The notes under the pieces: generated by a model | The model's database searches: none | Seen by the model: the letters and a program-made list of their open reading frames with translations, nothing else | Told to the model about the DNA's origin: nothing | NCBI RefSeq assembly: GCF_000383235.1 | Contig: NZ_KB910933.1 | Span: 39,826 to 103,825 of the forward strand | Source: Bacillus sp. 123MFChir2 | GTDB lineage: Bacteria > Bacillota > Bacilli > Bacillales > Bacillaceae_G | Length of the DNA: 64,000 bases | Direction of reading: 5' to 3' | Translations under genes and position numbers: made by a program | Shown here: piece after piece, positions 8,990 to 16,760 of the stretch | Layout: every line of letters begins with the position of its first letter | How positions within the stretch are numbered: the stretch's first letter is position 1

Positions 8990-10267
8990 ATGAAAATAAC
9001 TCGAGTTTTTTTTCTCTTTTGTATCATTTTTTTAAGTTGTTCATTCCATACTTATGCACAGGATACGTTGCAATCTCAAATTGACGCTGCTCCTGAATAT
9101 GGGATTGTAAAAATACCGAGTGGTAATTATGATGAAGCAATCGTTCTTTCAAAGCCTGTTACTTTGGAAGGGACGGGAGAAGTTACTGTTCGCTCTTGTC
9201 GTAAAGAACCCGTTATTACGGTAAAAGGGCAATCTGTCACCTTAAAGCATATAAAGGTAGAACAATGCAGTAGTAGTGCAGATACGGAAGCTATTCATGT
9301 TACTGGTAAGAATCATCGGTTGAAAAATCTTCAAATCTACACAAAGCAGTTCGGGATTAAATTAAATAGGGCGAGTGGTACGGTTGTAGAAGGCGGTTTG
9401 ATTAAAGGGAATTCTAAAGGAAATGGAATTGACTTATGGGAATCAAATAATAATATGATTCAAGGAGTCGAGATTGATAAAGTAAGAGATGGCATTTATA
9501 TAGAAAATAGTCATTTTAATCGAATAACTCGTAATGCTATCGGAAATTCTCGTTATGGAATACATATTATGTTTTCCAATCACATAACCGTACAAAATAA
9601 CAAGTCTTACAACAATATTACAGGTGCCATGGTGATGGGAACAAAAGACACAAAAATTGAAAGGAACGAGTTAACTTTCAATAATAGGAATGTCAACGCA
9701 CAGGGATTATTGCTGTTTGATGCAGAGAAAACAGAAGCGATTGGCAATCGAATTTCTTATAATCGTGTTGGGATGTATGTGGAAAATGCGAATAACAACC
9801 GTATTTCAGACAATGAAGTAAACGGGAATTTTATTGGTATGCAATTTAAAAATGCGAATGAAAATCATGTGTCTAACAATGGCTTTGTTGGAAATGTAAA
9901 TGAGTCTCAAGCGATAAACAGCACTGAAAACAAAATTATACATAATTATTGGGACACATCCTTGAAGCTGGATACAAAGGGGAATGGTATTAGTAGCATT
10001 CCACATAGAGCAGATCCGTTTTTTCTAACACTAACAAATGAAGTCCCTGAATATCAGTTGTTTTTCCAAGCACCTGGTATGATTGTACTCCAAACATTGT
10101 TGAAAAGTCCTGAAAATCAAGTTTTAACTGATTATGAGCCTATGATGACAATCAGAGGAAAGAAGGAAGAAAACAAATCCTCATTTAAGATGCAAATCGG
10201 AATGATCAGTGTGAGTATGTTAGCAATAAGTATCACTTTATTTAAAATTGGGAGGAAAAGAAGATGA
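8990..10267 (+). CDS. nosD: NosD-like parallel beta-helix copper-insertion accessory protein
   Basis: 425 residues: signal peptide (MKITRVFF ... TYAQD), then a long series of PbH1 repeats rich in Asn ladders (NNNMIQGVEIDKVRDGIYIE, FSNHITVQNNKSYNN and others) typical of NosD/CASH domains, and a C-terminal membrane anchor followed by GRKRR. NosD works outside the membrane with the NosFY ABC transporter to mature the copper centre of nitrous-oxide reductase. ATG with GAGGAG upstream. First of a four-gene group; overlaps nosL by ATGA. No nosZ is present in this window, so the client protein here is unknown. Confidence 0.82.
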   Translation: MKITRVFFLFCIIFLSCSFHTYAQDTLQSQIDAAPEYGIVKIPSGNYDEAIVLSKPVTLEGTGEVTVRSCRKEPVITVKGQSVTLKHIKVEQCSSSADTEAIHVTGKNHRLKNLQIYTKQFGIKLNRASGTVVEGGLIKGNSKGNGIDLWESNNNMIQGVEIDKVRDGIYIENSHFNRITRNAIGNSRYGIHIMFSNHITVQNNKSYNNITGAMVMGTKDTKIERNELTFNNRNVNAQGLLLFDAEKTEAIGNRISYNRVGMYVENANNNRISDNEVNGNFIGMQFKNANENHVSNNGFVGNVNESQAINSTENKIIHNYWDTSLKLDTKGNGISSIPHRADPFFLTLTNEVPEYQLFFQAPGMIVLQTLLKSPENQVLTDYEPMMTIRGKKEENKSSFKMQIGMISVSMLAISITLFKIGRKRR

Positions 10268-10782
10268 AATGGAAAGGTTTATTTATTACAATAGTTGCAG
10301 CTCTTTTGTTGACAGTAGTTGGCTGCGGGAAAAAGGAAGTTAAGCCAGTAGCAATTGACGAGAAAAATGATAAATGTGCAAACTGTAATATGCTTGTGAC
10401 GAACGATCAATTCGGAACAGAGGTCATTCTTGAAAATGGTAAATCATTGAAATTTGATGATCTTGGTTGTATGTATAAATGGATGAATAAAAATAAGAAT
10501 GAAAAGTTACAAGCGAAATTTGTACGTGATTACAATACAAAAGATTGGATTGAAGTAGACAAAGCGACTTATGTTTATGAAAAAGATATTAAAACGCCAA
10601 TGGCTTATAATGTGATTTCTTTCAAAGAGAAAAAAGATGCGGAAAGCTTTGTGTCTAAAAATAAAGGTGAAGTATTAACGGCAAAAGATTTGGAAAAGCA
10701 TGAATGGAAAAAGAACACAGATATGATGATGAAAATAAAAGAAGAGAATGCAAAGAAAAAGGATATGAATCATTCTCATTAA
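10264..10782 (+). CDS. nosL: NosL family copper-binding lipoprotein
   Basis: 172-residue lipoprotein. Lipobox VVGC near residue 21; then CANCNM, the Cu(I)-binding Cys-x-x-Cys-x-Met motif of NosL, FDDLGCMYKWM and a Lys/His-rich tail ending MNHSH. NosL is a copper chaperone tethered outside the membrane. Start overlaps the nosD stop (ATGA), with GGGAGG upstream. A strong terminator-like hairpin follows directly, before nosY. Confidence 0.88.
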   Translation: MKWKGLFITIVAALLLTVVGCGKKEVKPVAIDEKNDKCANCNMLVTNDQFGTEVILENGKSLKFDDLGCMYKWMNKNKNEKLQAKFVRDYNTKDWIEVDKATYVYEKDIKTPMAYNVISFKEKKDAESFVSKNKGEVLTAKDLEKHEWKKNTDMMMKIKEENAKKKDMNHSH

Positions 10783-10785
10783 TAA

Positions 10786-10817
10786 AAAAGGACAACCGCT
10801 CCGGTTGTCCTTTTTTG
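10786..10817 (+). terminator. terminator hairpin between nosL and nosY
   Basis: Perfect stem AAAAAGGACAACCG / CGGTTGTCCTTTTT with a 3-nt loop and T-run, inside what otherwise looks like one operon; it would lower nosYF expression relative to nosDL. Confidence 0.88.
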
Positions 10818-10833
10818 TGGAAAGAGGGGTACT

Positions 10834-11646
10834 ATGTGGCACATTTGGCAATCTGAGTGGCGGATCACGATAAGACAACGTTCATCCTATACATTTGTAA
10901 TCCTTTGGACGAGTGTCATGTCGTTACTATTTTTATTAGCGCGAAATACACCTGTTATAACAGGTTACACAAATATGACAGGCACAATGGCAAATATAGT
11001 GCTGTATGTTATACCGCTATTTATGCTTATTATCAGTTCTTTTTCGATTGCGAATGAAATGGAAAACGGACAGTGGCGCTTATTAAGTACGTATCCCATT
11101 TCTAGTGTTGCTTACGTAATGGGAAAAGCATTTGGACAATTTACAGCGCAACTCATTATTTTTACACTTAGTTATGGTATAAGTCTTATAATCGGCCTTA
11201 TTAGTGGAAGTATATTATCTATGAAATGGGTGCTGGCTCTTTATGTATTCGGGGTAGTATTAATGCTTTTCTTTCTAATAATCGGTGTTGTGATCGGTTC
11301 TTTTGTCATAACAAGATGGCAGGCGTTAACAATATCTGTTGGGGTTTGGTTTTTCTTCATTATGATTTGGCCTACTGCGCTTATCTCTGTTCTTAGCTTT
11401 GTTCCGTATCCGATGATTGCTGTGCTTCTAAAAATAGCTTTGTTTATTAATCCAGCTGAATTGCTTCGCATTGTATTTGTTGTTCAATTAGGCGGCGGTG
11501 CGATATTTGGACAAGCATATGATACTCTCATTACTTTCTTACAATCTGAGGCGGCGTGGGGAGTTCTCATTTTATATACACTAATCTATATGGCTTTTGG
11601 TTTCACTCTCTCTGCATGGAAGCTAGAAAGGAGAAAAATGCAATGA
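10834..11646 (+). CDS. nosY: ABC-2 type permease, NosY-like
   Basis: 270 residues with six predicted membrane helices (for example LWTSVMSLLFLLA, IVLYVIPLFMLIISSFSI, VLMLFFLIIGVVIGSF) and the ABC-2 motif SIANEMENGQWRLLSTYPIS. Would form the membrane part of the NosFY exporter that acts with NosD. ATG with AGAGGGG upstream. Overlaps the ATPase gene by ATGA, which argues for a two-gene complex. Confidence 0.8.
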   Translation: MWHIWQSEWRITIRQRSSYTFVILWTSVMSLLFLLARNTPVITGYTNMTGTMANIVLYVIPLFMLIISSFSIANEMENGQWRLLSTYPISSVAYVMGKAFGQFTAQLIIFTLSYGISLIIGLISGSILSMKWVLALYVFGVVLMLFFLIIGVVIGSFVITRWQALTISVGVWFFFIMIWPTALISVLSFVPYPMIAVLLKIALFINPAELLRIVFVVQLGGGAIFGQAYDTLITFLQSEAAWGVLILYTLIYMAFGFTLSAWKLERRKMQ

Positions 11647-12341
11647 CACTTCTACAAGTTACAGAGGTTTCAAAAGAATATAAGACAAAACAAGCACTTT
11701 CTCACTTTTCACTTCAAGTAGACGAAGGAACGTGCATTGTGCTATGCGGCGGGAACGGTGCAGGAAAAAGTACACTTCTTCATATATTGGCAGGTATTTT
11801 AAAACCGACAGAAGGTACGATCGTCTTAAATGGTATTACTCTCCATGAAAACAGGAATAAATACGTGTCGCAAATTGGATATATGCCAGATGATTTTCAT
11901 GCGCAGGAAATGATGACTGTGCATGAATTTCTTACTTTTTATGGTGTGTTACGAAAGATAAGTCAAAAGCAAATACAAGAGATTTTAGAAAAGATCGGTT
12001 TGATTGAAAAAAGAGATGAACTTGTAAAACATTTATCGAAAGGAATGCGGCAACGCTTAGTATTTGGACAAGCATTGTTAGGGAAACCGAAACTATTATT
12101 ATTAGATGAACCAACAAATGGTTTGGATCCATTTTGGGTCAATGCATTCGTTGAGATTTTACAAGACATCAAGAAAAATGGGACAATTGTTATTTTTTCC
12201 ACACATATGATGGACGTGGCAGCGGAGATAGGAGATTGTATTTTGTTTATGAAAGATGGGGTTGTGACAAAACGTATTGAACATAAAGGGAGTAAAGAGG
12301 AGAAAACACTACACTTGTTGCAATTGCACAGGCAGGGATGA
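11643..12341 (+). CDS. nosF: ABC transporter ATPase, NosF-like
   Basis: Cytoplasmic ATPase paired with the NosY-like permease. Walker A GGNGAGKST, signature LSKGMRQRL (Ser-Lys-Gly in place of Ser-Gly-Gly, common in NosF and other ABC-2 ATPases), Walker B LLLLDEPTNGLD, switch His in STHMMD. The ATG at 11643 overlaps the permease stop and has AAAGGAG upstream; the longer frame from 11556 would read inside nosY. 232 residues. Ends before a long bidirectional hairpin. Confidence 0.83.
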   Translation: MTLLQVTEVSKEYKTKQALSHFSLQVDEGTCIVLCGGNGAGKSTLLHILAGILKPTEGTIVLNGITLHENRNKYVSQIGYMPDDFHAQEMMTVHEFLTFYGVLRKISQKQIQEILEKIGLIEKRDELVKHLSKGMRQRLVFGQALLGKPKLLLLDEPTNGLDPFWVNAFVEILQDIKKNGTIVIFSTHMMDVAAEIGDCILFMKDGVVTKRIEHKGSKEEKTLHLLQLHRQG

Positions 12342-12381
12342 AGAAAAATAATTTCCTATAAAAGAAAAGTTTAATAGCGTT

Positions 12382-12425
12382 AATAACAAATAGGACTAGA
12401 CTGGTAGCTAGTCCTATTTGTTATT
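12382..12425. terminator. long terminator hairpin after nosF
   Basis: AATAACAAATAGGACTAG pairs perfectly with CTAGTCCTATTTGTTATT (18 bp) around an 8-nt loop; symmetrical, so may stop transcription from both sides. Confidence 0.85.
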
Positions 12426-12430
12426 TTATC

Positions 12431-12556
12431 TTCATGACAGCAGTCTATATAAATACAAACTAAAAAACCGACATAAAACCATTCTTTTCCGGTGGGCGAT
12501 AAACTGCCCGTAAAAGCCCGATTGGTTCAACTAATAATCAGTGGGGGATGAATCGT
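12431..12556. repeat. composite of family A and bcr1 fragments
   Basis: 12431-12489 matches the ends of the family A repeat (TATATAAATACAAACT). 12490-12556 matches the inner part of bcr1 (CTGCCCGTAAAAGCCCGATT, CAGTGGGGGATGAA). The two are joined directly, as they also are inside the MITE at 35.1 kb. Confidence 0.7.
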
Positions 12557-12587
12557 TTGTTTTTTTGTATATATAGAAACGTATGTT

Positions 12588-12620
12588 CTTATTTGGTGTA
12601 CTTTGTGTATACCAAATAAG
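12588..12620 (+). promoter_or_regulatory. hairpin before the TnpB-related gene
   Basis: CTTATTTGGT pairs with ACCAAATAAG (10 bp) just upstream of the AAAGGAG ribosome site. It lies in a left-end sequence, GAAACGTATGTTCTT, that closely resembles the left end of the TnpB element at 23.4 kb (GAAACGTACGTTCTT). Confidence 0.6.
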
Positions 12621-12635
12621 AAAGGAGTGTGTCCA

Positions 12636-13670
12636 ATGAAAAAAGCATATTTTTCAATTCGTATCTATAAGAATGCACTGAATCCGAAGTATGTTGAAGC
12701 TATTGGACATGCTCTTTTCGTGTTTAACCGTGCGAAACATTTCGCTTTTCAAACGCAAGTGTTAGAAAAACGTTCTGATAGTATGCAAATTGCTGTGAAA
12801 TCACGATTTAGTTTGAATGACTATTATGCAAATAGTGCCGTGCAGAAAGCAAATGCACTATTTTCTTCTCAGACAGAATTGAAGAAATTGTATATCGAAA
12901 ATAAAAATGAACAAATAAAAGCTGTAAAAAAGAAGATGAAGAAAACCAAGTCAGATTTGACAGTGCTGAATAAAATGAAAACATCTTTTATCAAAGGGAA
13001 GCCAACGTTCAATAAAACGTCTAAAGAACAACAAAGGGGACAATATTTTGTTGTGCAATTTAAAAAGAGAACGGATATTTACTACCATGCCTATCAATTT
13101 GAGCATGAATATTTAGATGTGCGTATTCAAACCCTTCGTTCTCGTTTAGGTAGCCTGGAATTTCGGTTGGATAGACTTCAAAAACTACTTCATAGTTTAA
13201 AAAACAAAGTTTCTTCTGTTGTATTTGGAAGTAAAAAACTTTTCAAAGCACAACATACTGTAGATACTTATGTTCAAAATCATACACTTTGGGTGCAAGA
13301 TTTTGAACAGGCTCGTTACAATCAAATGTTGATTTCAGGTCGAAAAGACGCAAAATCAGGAAACTTTGTATTTACATACAATACAGAAACACAATCTTTA
13401 CATTTTACAACACCAAACGCTGTTGCAGTTGAAATTCCTAATCTTACGTTTCCGTATGGACAAGAACAAGTGAATGTAGCTGTTCAAAAGCAATGGAAGT
13501 GGCTGTCTGGCATCCTATCTGATTTGCGTGTTCACACATTCTATCAGATAGAGCTTTCGAACCATAACAAGATTTGTTCTATGAAAGAACTTTTCCCTCC
13601 AAGGGCTCTTACAGACTTGGAAGTAAAAGGTTTGTCTAAGTTTGAAAGCAGAAAAACCATACCTTGTTGA
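12636..13670 (+). CDS. IS200/IS605 TnpB-related protein, N-terminal type, no RuvC domain
   Basis: 344 residues from ATG 12636 (AAAGGAG upstream). Basic, helical, with YANSAVQKANALFSSQTELK, the VVFGSKKLF signature and GRKDAKSGNFVFTY that characterise TnpB-related accessory proteins of IS605-type elements. Full members continue into a RuvC-like nuclease domain (DxGxD motif); here the frame stops before it, and none of the RuvC motifs is visible downstream in any frame I checked, so it is probably a truncated nuclease gene. A perfect hairpin overlaps its stop codon, as in the right end/guide RNA of such elements. No TnpA nearby. Confidence 0.7.
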   Translation: MKKAYFSIRIYKNALNPKYVEAIGHALFVFNRAKHFAFQTQVLEKRSDSMQIAVKSRFSLNDYYANSAVQKANALFSSQTELKKLYIENKNEQIKAVKKKMKKTKSDLTVLNKMKTSFIKGKPTFNKTSKEQQRGQYFVVQFKKRTDIYYHAYQFEHEYLDVRIQTLRSRLGSLEFRLDRLQKLLHSLKNKVSSVVFGSKKLFKAQHTVDTYVQNHTLWVQDFEQARYNQMLISGRKDAKSGNFVFTYNTETQSLHFTTPNAVAVEIPNLTFPYGQEQVNVAVQKQWKWLSGILSDLRVHTFYQIELSNHNKICSMKELFPPRALTDLEVKGLSKFESRKTIPC

Positions 13671-13681
13671 ATGGGTATGGT
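13656..13681 (+). repeat. hairpin at the end of the TnpB-related gene (right-end/guide-RNA-like)
   Basis: ACCATACC and GGTATGGT form a perfect 8-bp stem straddling the stop codon, followed by CGAAG...CTTCG at 13685-13702. IS605-type elements carry such hairpins in their right end, from which the guide RNA is made. Confidence 0.55.
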
Positions 13682-14060
13682 CTGCGAAGCATTTTGTCTT
13701 CGTTGTCCCTTTTGGGAATCCTCTTCCTCAAAAATCTGTAGGATTTTAGATGGGGATAGTTCAATAGGGTTAGATAAGAAATTGACAGGTTTAACAGATT
13801 TGCAGAAGAAGATGCTTCAGTTCTTTCATATGGGTTTAAACGATAAAGAAATCGTAAAGGAAATGGACGGTGGAAGCACTTCAACAATTCGCAATCATCG
13901 TTTTACATTAAGGGAGAAGATGAAGCAGGCAAAGGTGTTTCTTGCGCTTATGGAGTTGTCGGAAGAAAAAACAACAAATCAATCTAAAGTTCTCCCCATT
14001 CATCGTACAGCAACGATGGTTGATCAGCGGTATAACATTACCGAAGAGGAAATTGAATAG
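13671..14060 (+). pseudogene. HTH (LuxR/DUF2087-type) regulator fragment
   Basis: The part from about 13767 on (LDKKLTGLTDLQKKMLQFF, NDKEIVKEMDGGSTSTIRNH) is a LuxR-like helix-turn-helix, followed by the linker LPIHRTATMVDQRYNITEEE that in B. cereus-group relatives leads into a DUF2087 domain. Here the N-terminal domain is replaced by sequence from the end of the TnpB-related element (13671-13760) and the frame stops right after the linker, so both ends are missing. Overlaps the start of the GIY-YIG gene. Function unlikely. Confidence 0.65.
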
Positions 14061-14408
14061 AAGAGAAGAATTAAAACAAGTGTATAAAGAAACCGAAATT
14101 GAAGGGGGGATTTATTGCATTCGAAATACAAAGAACGAAAAAGTGTATGTAGAGAGTACAAGAAATTTCAAAACGATGAGTGGAAGACGACTTTTACTTA
14201 ATATGGGCTCTCATACGAATAAGGCATTGCAAGATGATTGGAAGGAATACGGGGCAGATGTTTTTGAGTTTGAAATATTAGAAGTGTTGAAAAAAACGAT
14301 ACTGGATATTTTAACGAAAAAGAAGAGTTGAAAAAATTAGAAGAGAAGTGGTTAGAGAAATTGCAGCCGTTTGGAGAGCGAGGATATAATCGCGACATTT
14401 CTCGATAA
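14053..14408 (+). pseudogene. GIY-YIG nuclease family protein, frameshifted
   Basis: Starts at TTG 14053 with GAGGAAA upstream. GGIYCIRNTKNEKVYVEST is the GIY-YIG core, with Tyr and Arg in place. The frame is lost near 14290 (A-rich run) and the natural C terminus, YFNEKEELKKLEEKW and FGERGYNRDISR, is encoded in another frame up to TAA at 14408. One base change would restore a ~118-residue protein, so this is either a recent mutation or a sequencing error. Confidence 0.75.
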
Positions 14409-14423
14409 AAGGGGTTATGAAAC

Positions 14424-15800
14424 TTGAAAATAACTGAAGAAGGAACAGAAAATAAACCAATATGGCGTTCTATGGCTATGTTTCTCATTCCTTTACTGCT
14501 AAGTAATGTATTGCAGTCACTTGGACAATTGTTTGGTATGGTAGTGGTAGGACGTTGGCTTGGAATTAATGAATTAGCTGCTATTTCCGCTTTCTTTCCA
14601 TTGTTTTTTCTACTCATTTCATTTGTAATTGGGATTGGTTCTGGTAGCTCGATTTTAATTGGGCAGGCTTTTGGAGCTCAGAATGAAGACCGCTTAAAAG
14701 CCATTGTCGGTACTACGTTGACATTTACGTTTGTACTTGGAGCAATTTTAGCAGTAGTGGGTAGTATGTTTGCAATGGATATTATGCGTCTTGTTGGTAC
14801 ACCGGAAAATATTATTCATATAAGTGTTCACTATGCACGAATTTTATTTATTTCCATGCCAGTACTATTTTTGTATTTTGCATATACAACATTTATGCGC
14901 GGGGCAGGAGACTCTAAAACACCGTTTTATTTTTTAATTGTTAGTACAGGACTAAATATGGCATTATTACCTATTCTTATATTTGGTTGGCTTGGCCTGT
15001 CGAAACTAGGTGTGTACGGTGCAGCATATGCTTCTGTTATATCAACAATTGTTACATTTATTATTCTGTTAGTTTATTTAAGAAGAACGAAACATCCATT
15101 GCAATTTGATGCAACAGTTCGAAAGTATCTTCGCATGGATGGGGAGTTGTTAAAATTATTATTACGTCTTGGCATTCCAGCAAGTATTAATATGATACTT
15201 GTTTCATTATCAGAGATTGCCGTTATTTCGTTTGTAAATCGCTTCGGATCAGATGCAACGGCAGCGTACGGAGTAGTGAACCAAGTGGCAAGTTATGTAC
15301 AGATGCCAGCAGTGAGCCTTGGAATTACCGTCTCCATATTTGCAGCGCAGTCCATTGGCGCAAATCAATTTGATCGCCTGCAAAAAGTAATTAGGGCAGG
15401 ACTTATTATGAACTATGTAATTGGTGGAATATTAATCTCTTTTATTTATTTGTTCTCAAAACAAATTTTAGCGCTCTTTTTAACGAGTCAGAATACGATT
15501 GATATTGCACATAGTCTCATTATGATTACGTTATGGAGTTACTTAATTTTCGGTCATGCGCAAATTATTGGGGCAACAATGCGAGCGAGCGGAACGGTAT
15601 TGTGGCCGACTATTTTTGCGGTTATTTCAATTTGGCTTGTAGAAGTTCCAGTAGCCTATTTCCTTTCGTATCATACGAGCCTTGGAATAAAAGGAATATG
15701 GGTTGGGTATCCGGCTGCGTTTATTGTGAGTTTGCTCCTGCAATACGGATATTACAGGCTATCGTGGAAGAAGAAGCGGATTACGCGTCTTATAAGTTAG
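14424..15800 (+). CDS. MATE family multidrug efflux transporter
   Basis: 458 residues, around 12 membrane helices in two similar halves, as usual for MATE pumps driven by H+ or Na+. Motifs: LLSNVLQSLGQLFGMVVVGR at helix 1, GIGSGSSILIGQAFGA, MRGAGDSKTPF and in the second half QSIGANQFDR and TMRASGTVLWP. TTG start at 14424, nine nt after AAAAGGGG. Substrates are not predictable. Monocistronic, ending in a good terminator. Confidence 0.88.
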   Translation: MKITEEGTENKPIWRSMAMFLIPLLLSNVLQSLGQLFGMVVVGRWLGINELAAISAFFPLFFLLISFVIGIGSGSSILIGQAFGAQNEDRLKAIVGTTLTFTFVLGAILAVVGSMFAMDIMRLVGTPENIIHISVHYARILFISMPVLFLYFAYTTFMRGAGDSKTPFYFLIVSTGLNMALLPILIFGWLGLSKLGVYGAAYASVISTIVTFIILLVYLRRTKHPLQFDATVRKYLRMDGELLKLLLRLGIPASINMILVSLSEIAVISFVNRFGSDATAAYGVVNQVASYVQMPAVSLGITVSIFAAQSIGANQFDRLQKVIRAGLIMNYVIGGILISFIYLFSKQILALFLTSQNTIDIAHSLIMITLWSYLIFGHAQIIGATMRASGTVLWPTIFAVISIWLVEVPVAYFLSYHTSLGIKGIWVGYPAAFIVSLLLQYGYYRLSWKKKRITRLIS

Positions 15801-15819
15801 AATGAAAGACGTAGATAGG

Positions 15820-15856
15820 AGCGCCCCTTCAGATAAGCAATCTGAAAGGGCGTTTT
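15820..15856 (+). terminator. intrinsic terminator of the MATE gene
   Basis: CGCCCCTTCAGA pairs with TCTGAAAGGGCG (one wobble) around a 7-nt loop, then GTTTTG. Confidence 0.75.
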
Positions 15857-15878
15857 GTGGTTCTAGATAAGGAATAAA

Positions 15879-15900
15879 GAACTATTCAGTCATACATTTT
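15879..15900 (+). repeat. degenerate end of the GTAACTACTCAG element
   Basis: GAACTATTCAGTCATACATT closely matches the left end of the MITE at 17927 (GTAACTACTCAGTCATACAT). A solo terminal remnant overlapping nothing else. Confidence 0.5.
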
Positions 15901-15906
15901 CTTGTA

Positions 15907-16602
15907 CTACTCCGCAATCGTACTCGTTTGTGGAAAATAACTTAATAATCTATCAAAAGAATGGATCTCGGCATATGGTTTTATTTCGGTATCATTCTCG
16001 ATCATATAGGGATTGAACCAAATGCCCTTTATATTTGCATTCTGACAACCACCGATATCCTTTTCTATGTCATCTCCAACGAATAATACGTCTTCTGGTT
16101 GCACATTAAGCTTATTTAATGCTAATTCAAATATGCGTTTGTCAGGTTTACTAAATCCCACTTCTTCAGAAATAATGATTATATCAAAACAACTATTTAA
16201 ATTCGTGTTCATTATTTTAGCTTTTTGTCTCTGAGTTAGGCCGTTTGTTATAATCGCAACTTTAACATGCATCTTTAGAGTATTTACGATATTTATAGTA
16301 TTTTGGTTTATAGAAAAACAATGAGGAAAATTATTATTCCAAAAATCTTGAATGTAATGGCGTGGCAATCTATATTTTGGTGGGAATTCATCAAAAAATA
16401 ATTCCAAAACTGTTGTTTTATCACCATAGCCGTAGCTTTTTTTATCGTATTCTTTGAATTTCTGTAGCATTTCGTTTTTTACTGAATGTTTAACATCCTC
16501 ATAACACTTTTCTAAAATCATTAAAAACATGTTATCTACTGCCTTATCCCTATTAAGTAAGGTATCATCTAAATCAAATAGCATTGCTTTATAACCTCTC
16601 AA
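15907..16602 (-). CDS. HAD-superfamily hydrolase (YjjG/YfnB-like nucleotidase type)
   Basis: 231 residues. All four HAD motifs are intact: LFDLDDTLLN (motif I, nucleophile and acid/base Asp), ITNGLTQRQKAK (II), SEEVGFSKPDKRIFE (III, Lys) and VLFVGDDIEKDIGG (IV). The helical cap between motifs I and II is that of C1-type phosphatases such as YjjG, which hydrolyse (pyrimidine) nucleoside monophosphates; actual substrate unknown. The TTG at 16602 has AAAGG 13 nt upstream; the ATG at 16584 with GAGAGG ten nt upstream is an equally good start. Separated from the fabH gene by a terminator. Confidence 0.82.
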   Translation of the reverse strand: MRGYKAMLFDLDDTLLNRDKAVDNMFLMILEKCYEDVKHSVKNEMLQKFKEYDKKSYGYGDKTTVLELFFDEFPPKYRLPRHYIQDFWNNNFPHCFSINQNTINIVNTLKMHVKVAIITNGLTQRQKAKIMNTNLNSCFDIIIISEEVGFSKPDKRIFELALNKLNVQPEDVLFVGDDIEKDIGGCQNANIKGIWFNPYMIENDTEIKPYAEIHSFDRLLSYFPQTSTIAE

Positions 16603-16671
16603 ATAACTTCACAACCTTTCTCGTATTATATAAATAATCCCTAGTTTGTACCTTCAAACTTTTGTTTTATC

Positions 16672-16716
16672 AAAAAAACGTTATCTTCAATTATCACGCC
16701 CGATAATTGAAGATAA
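16672..16716 (-). terminator. terminator of fabH (minus strand)
   Basis: Perfect 15-bp stem TTATCTTCAATTATC / GATAATTGAAGATAA with a 6-nt loop; on the minus strand it is followed by CGTTTTTTT. Confidence 0.85.
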
Positions 16717-16760
16717 GAAAAACTGAGTTTTCAATTGGCAACCAGTTCTTAAAATCAAAT

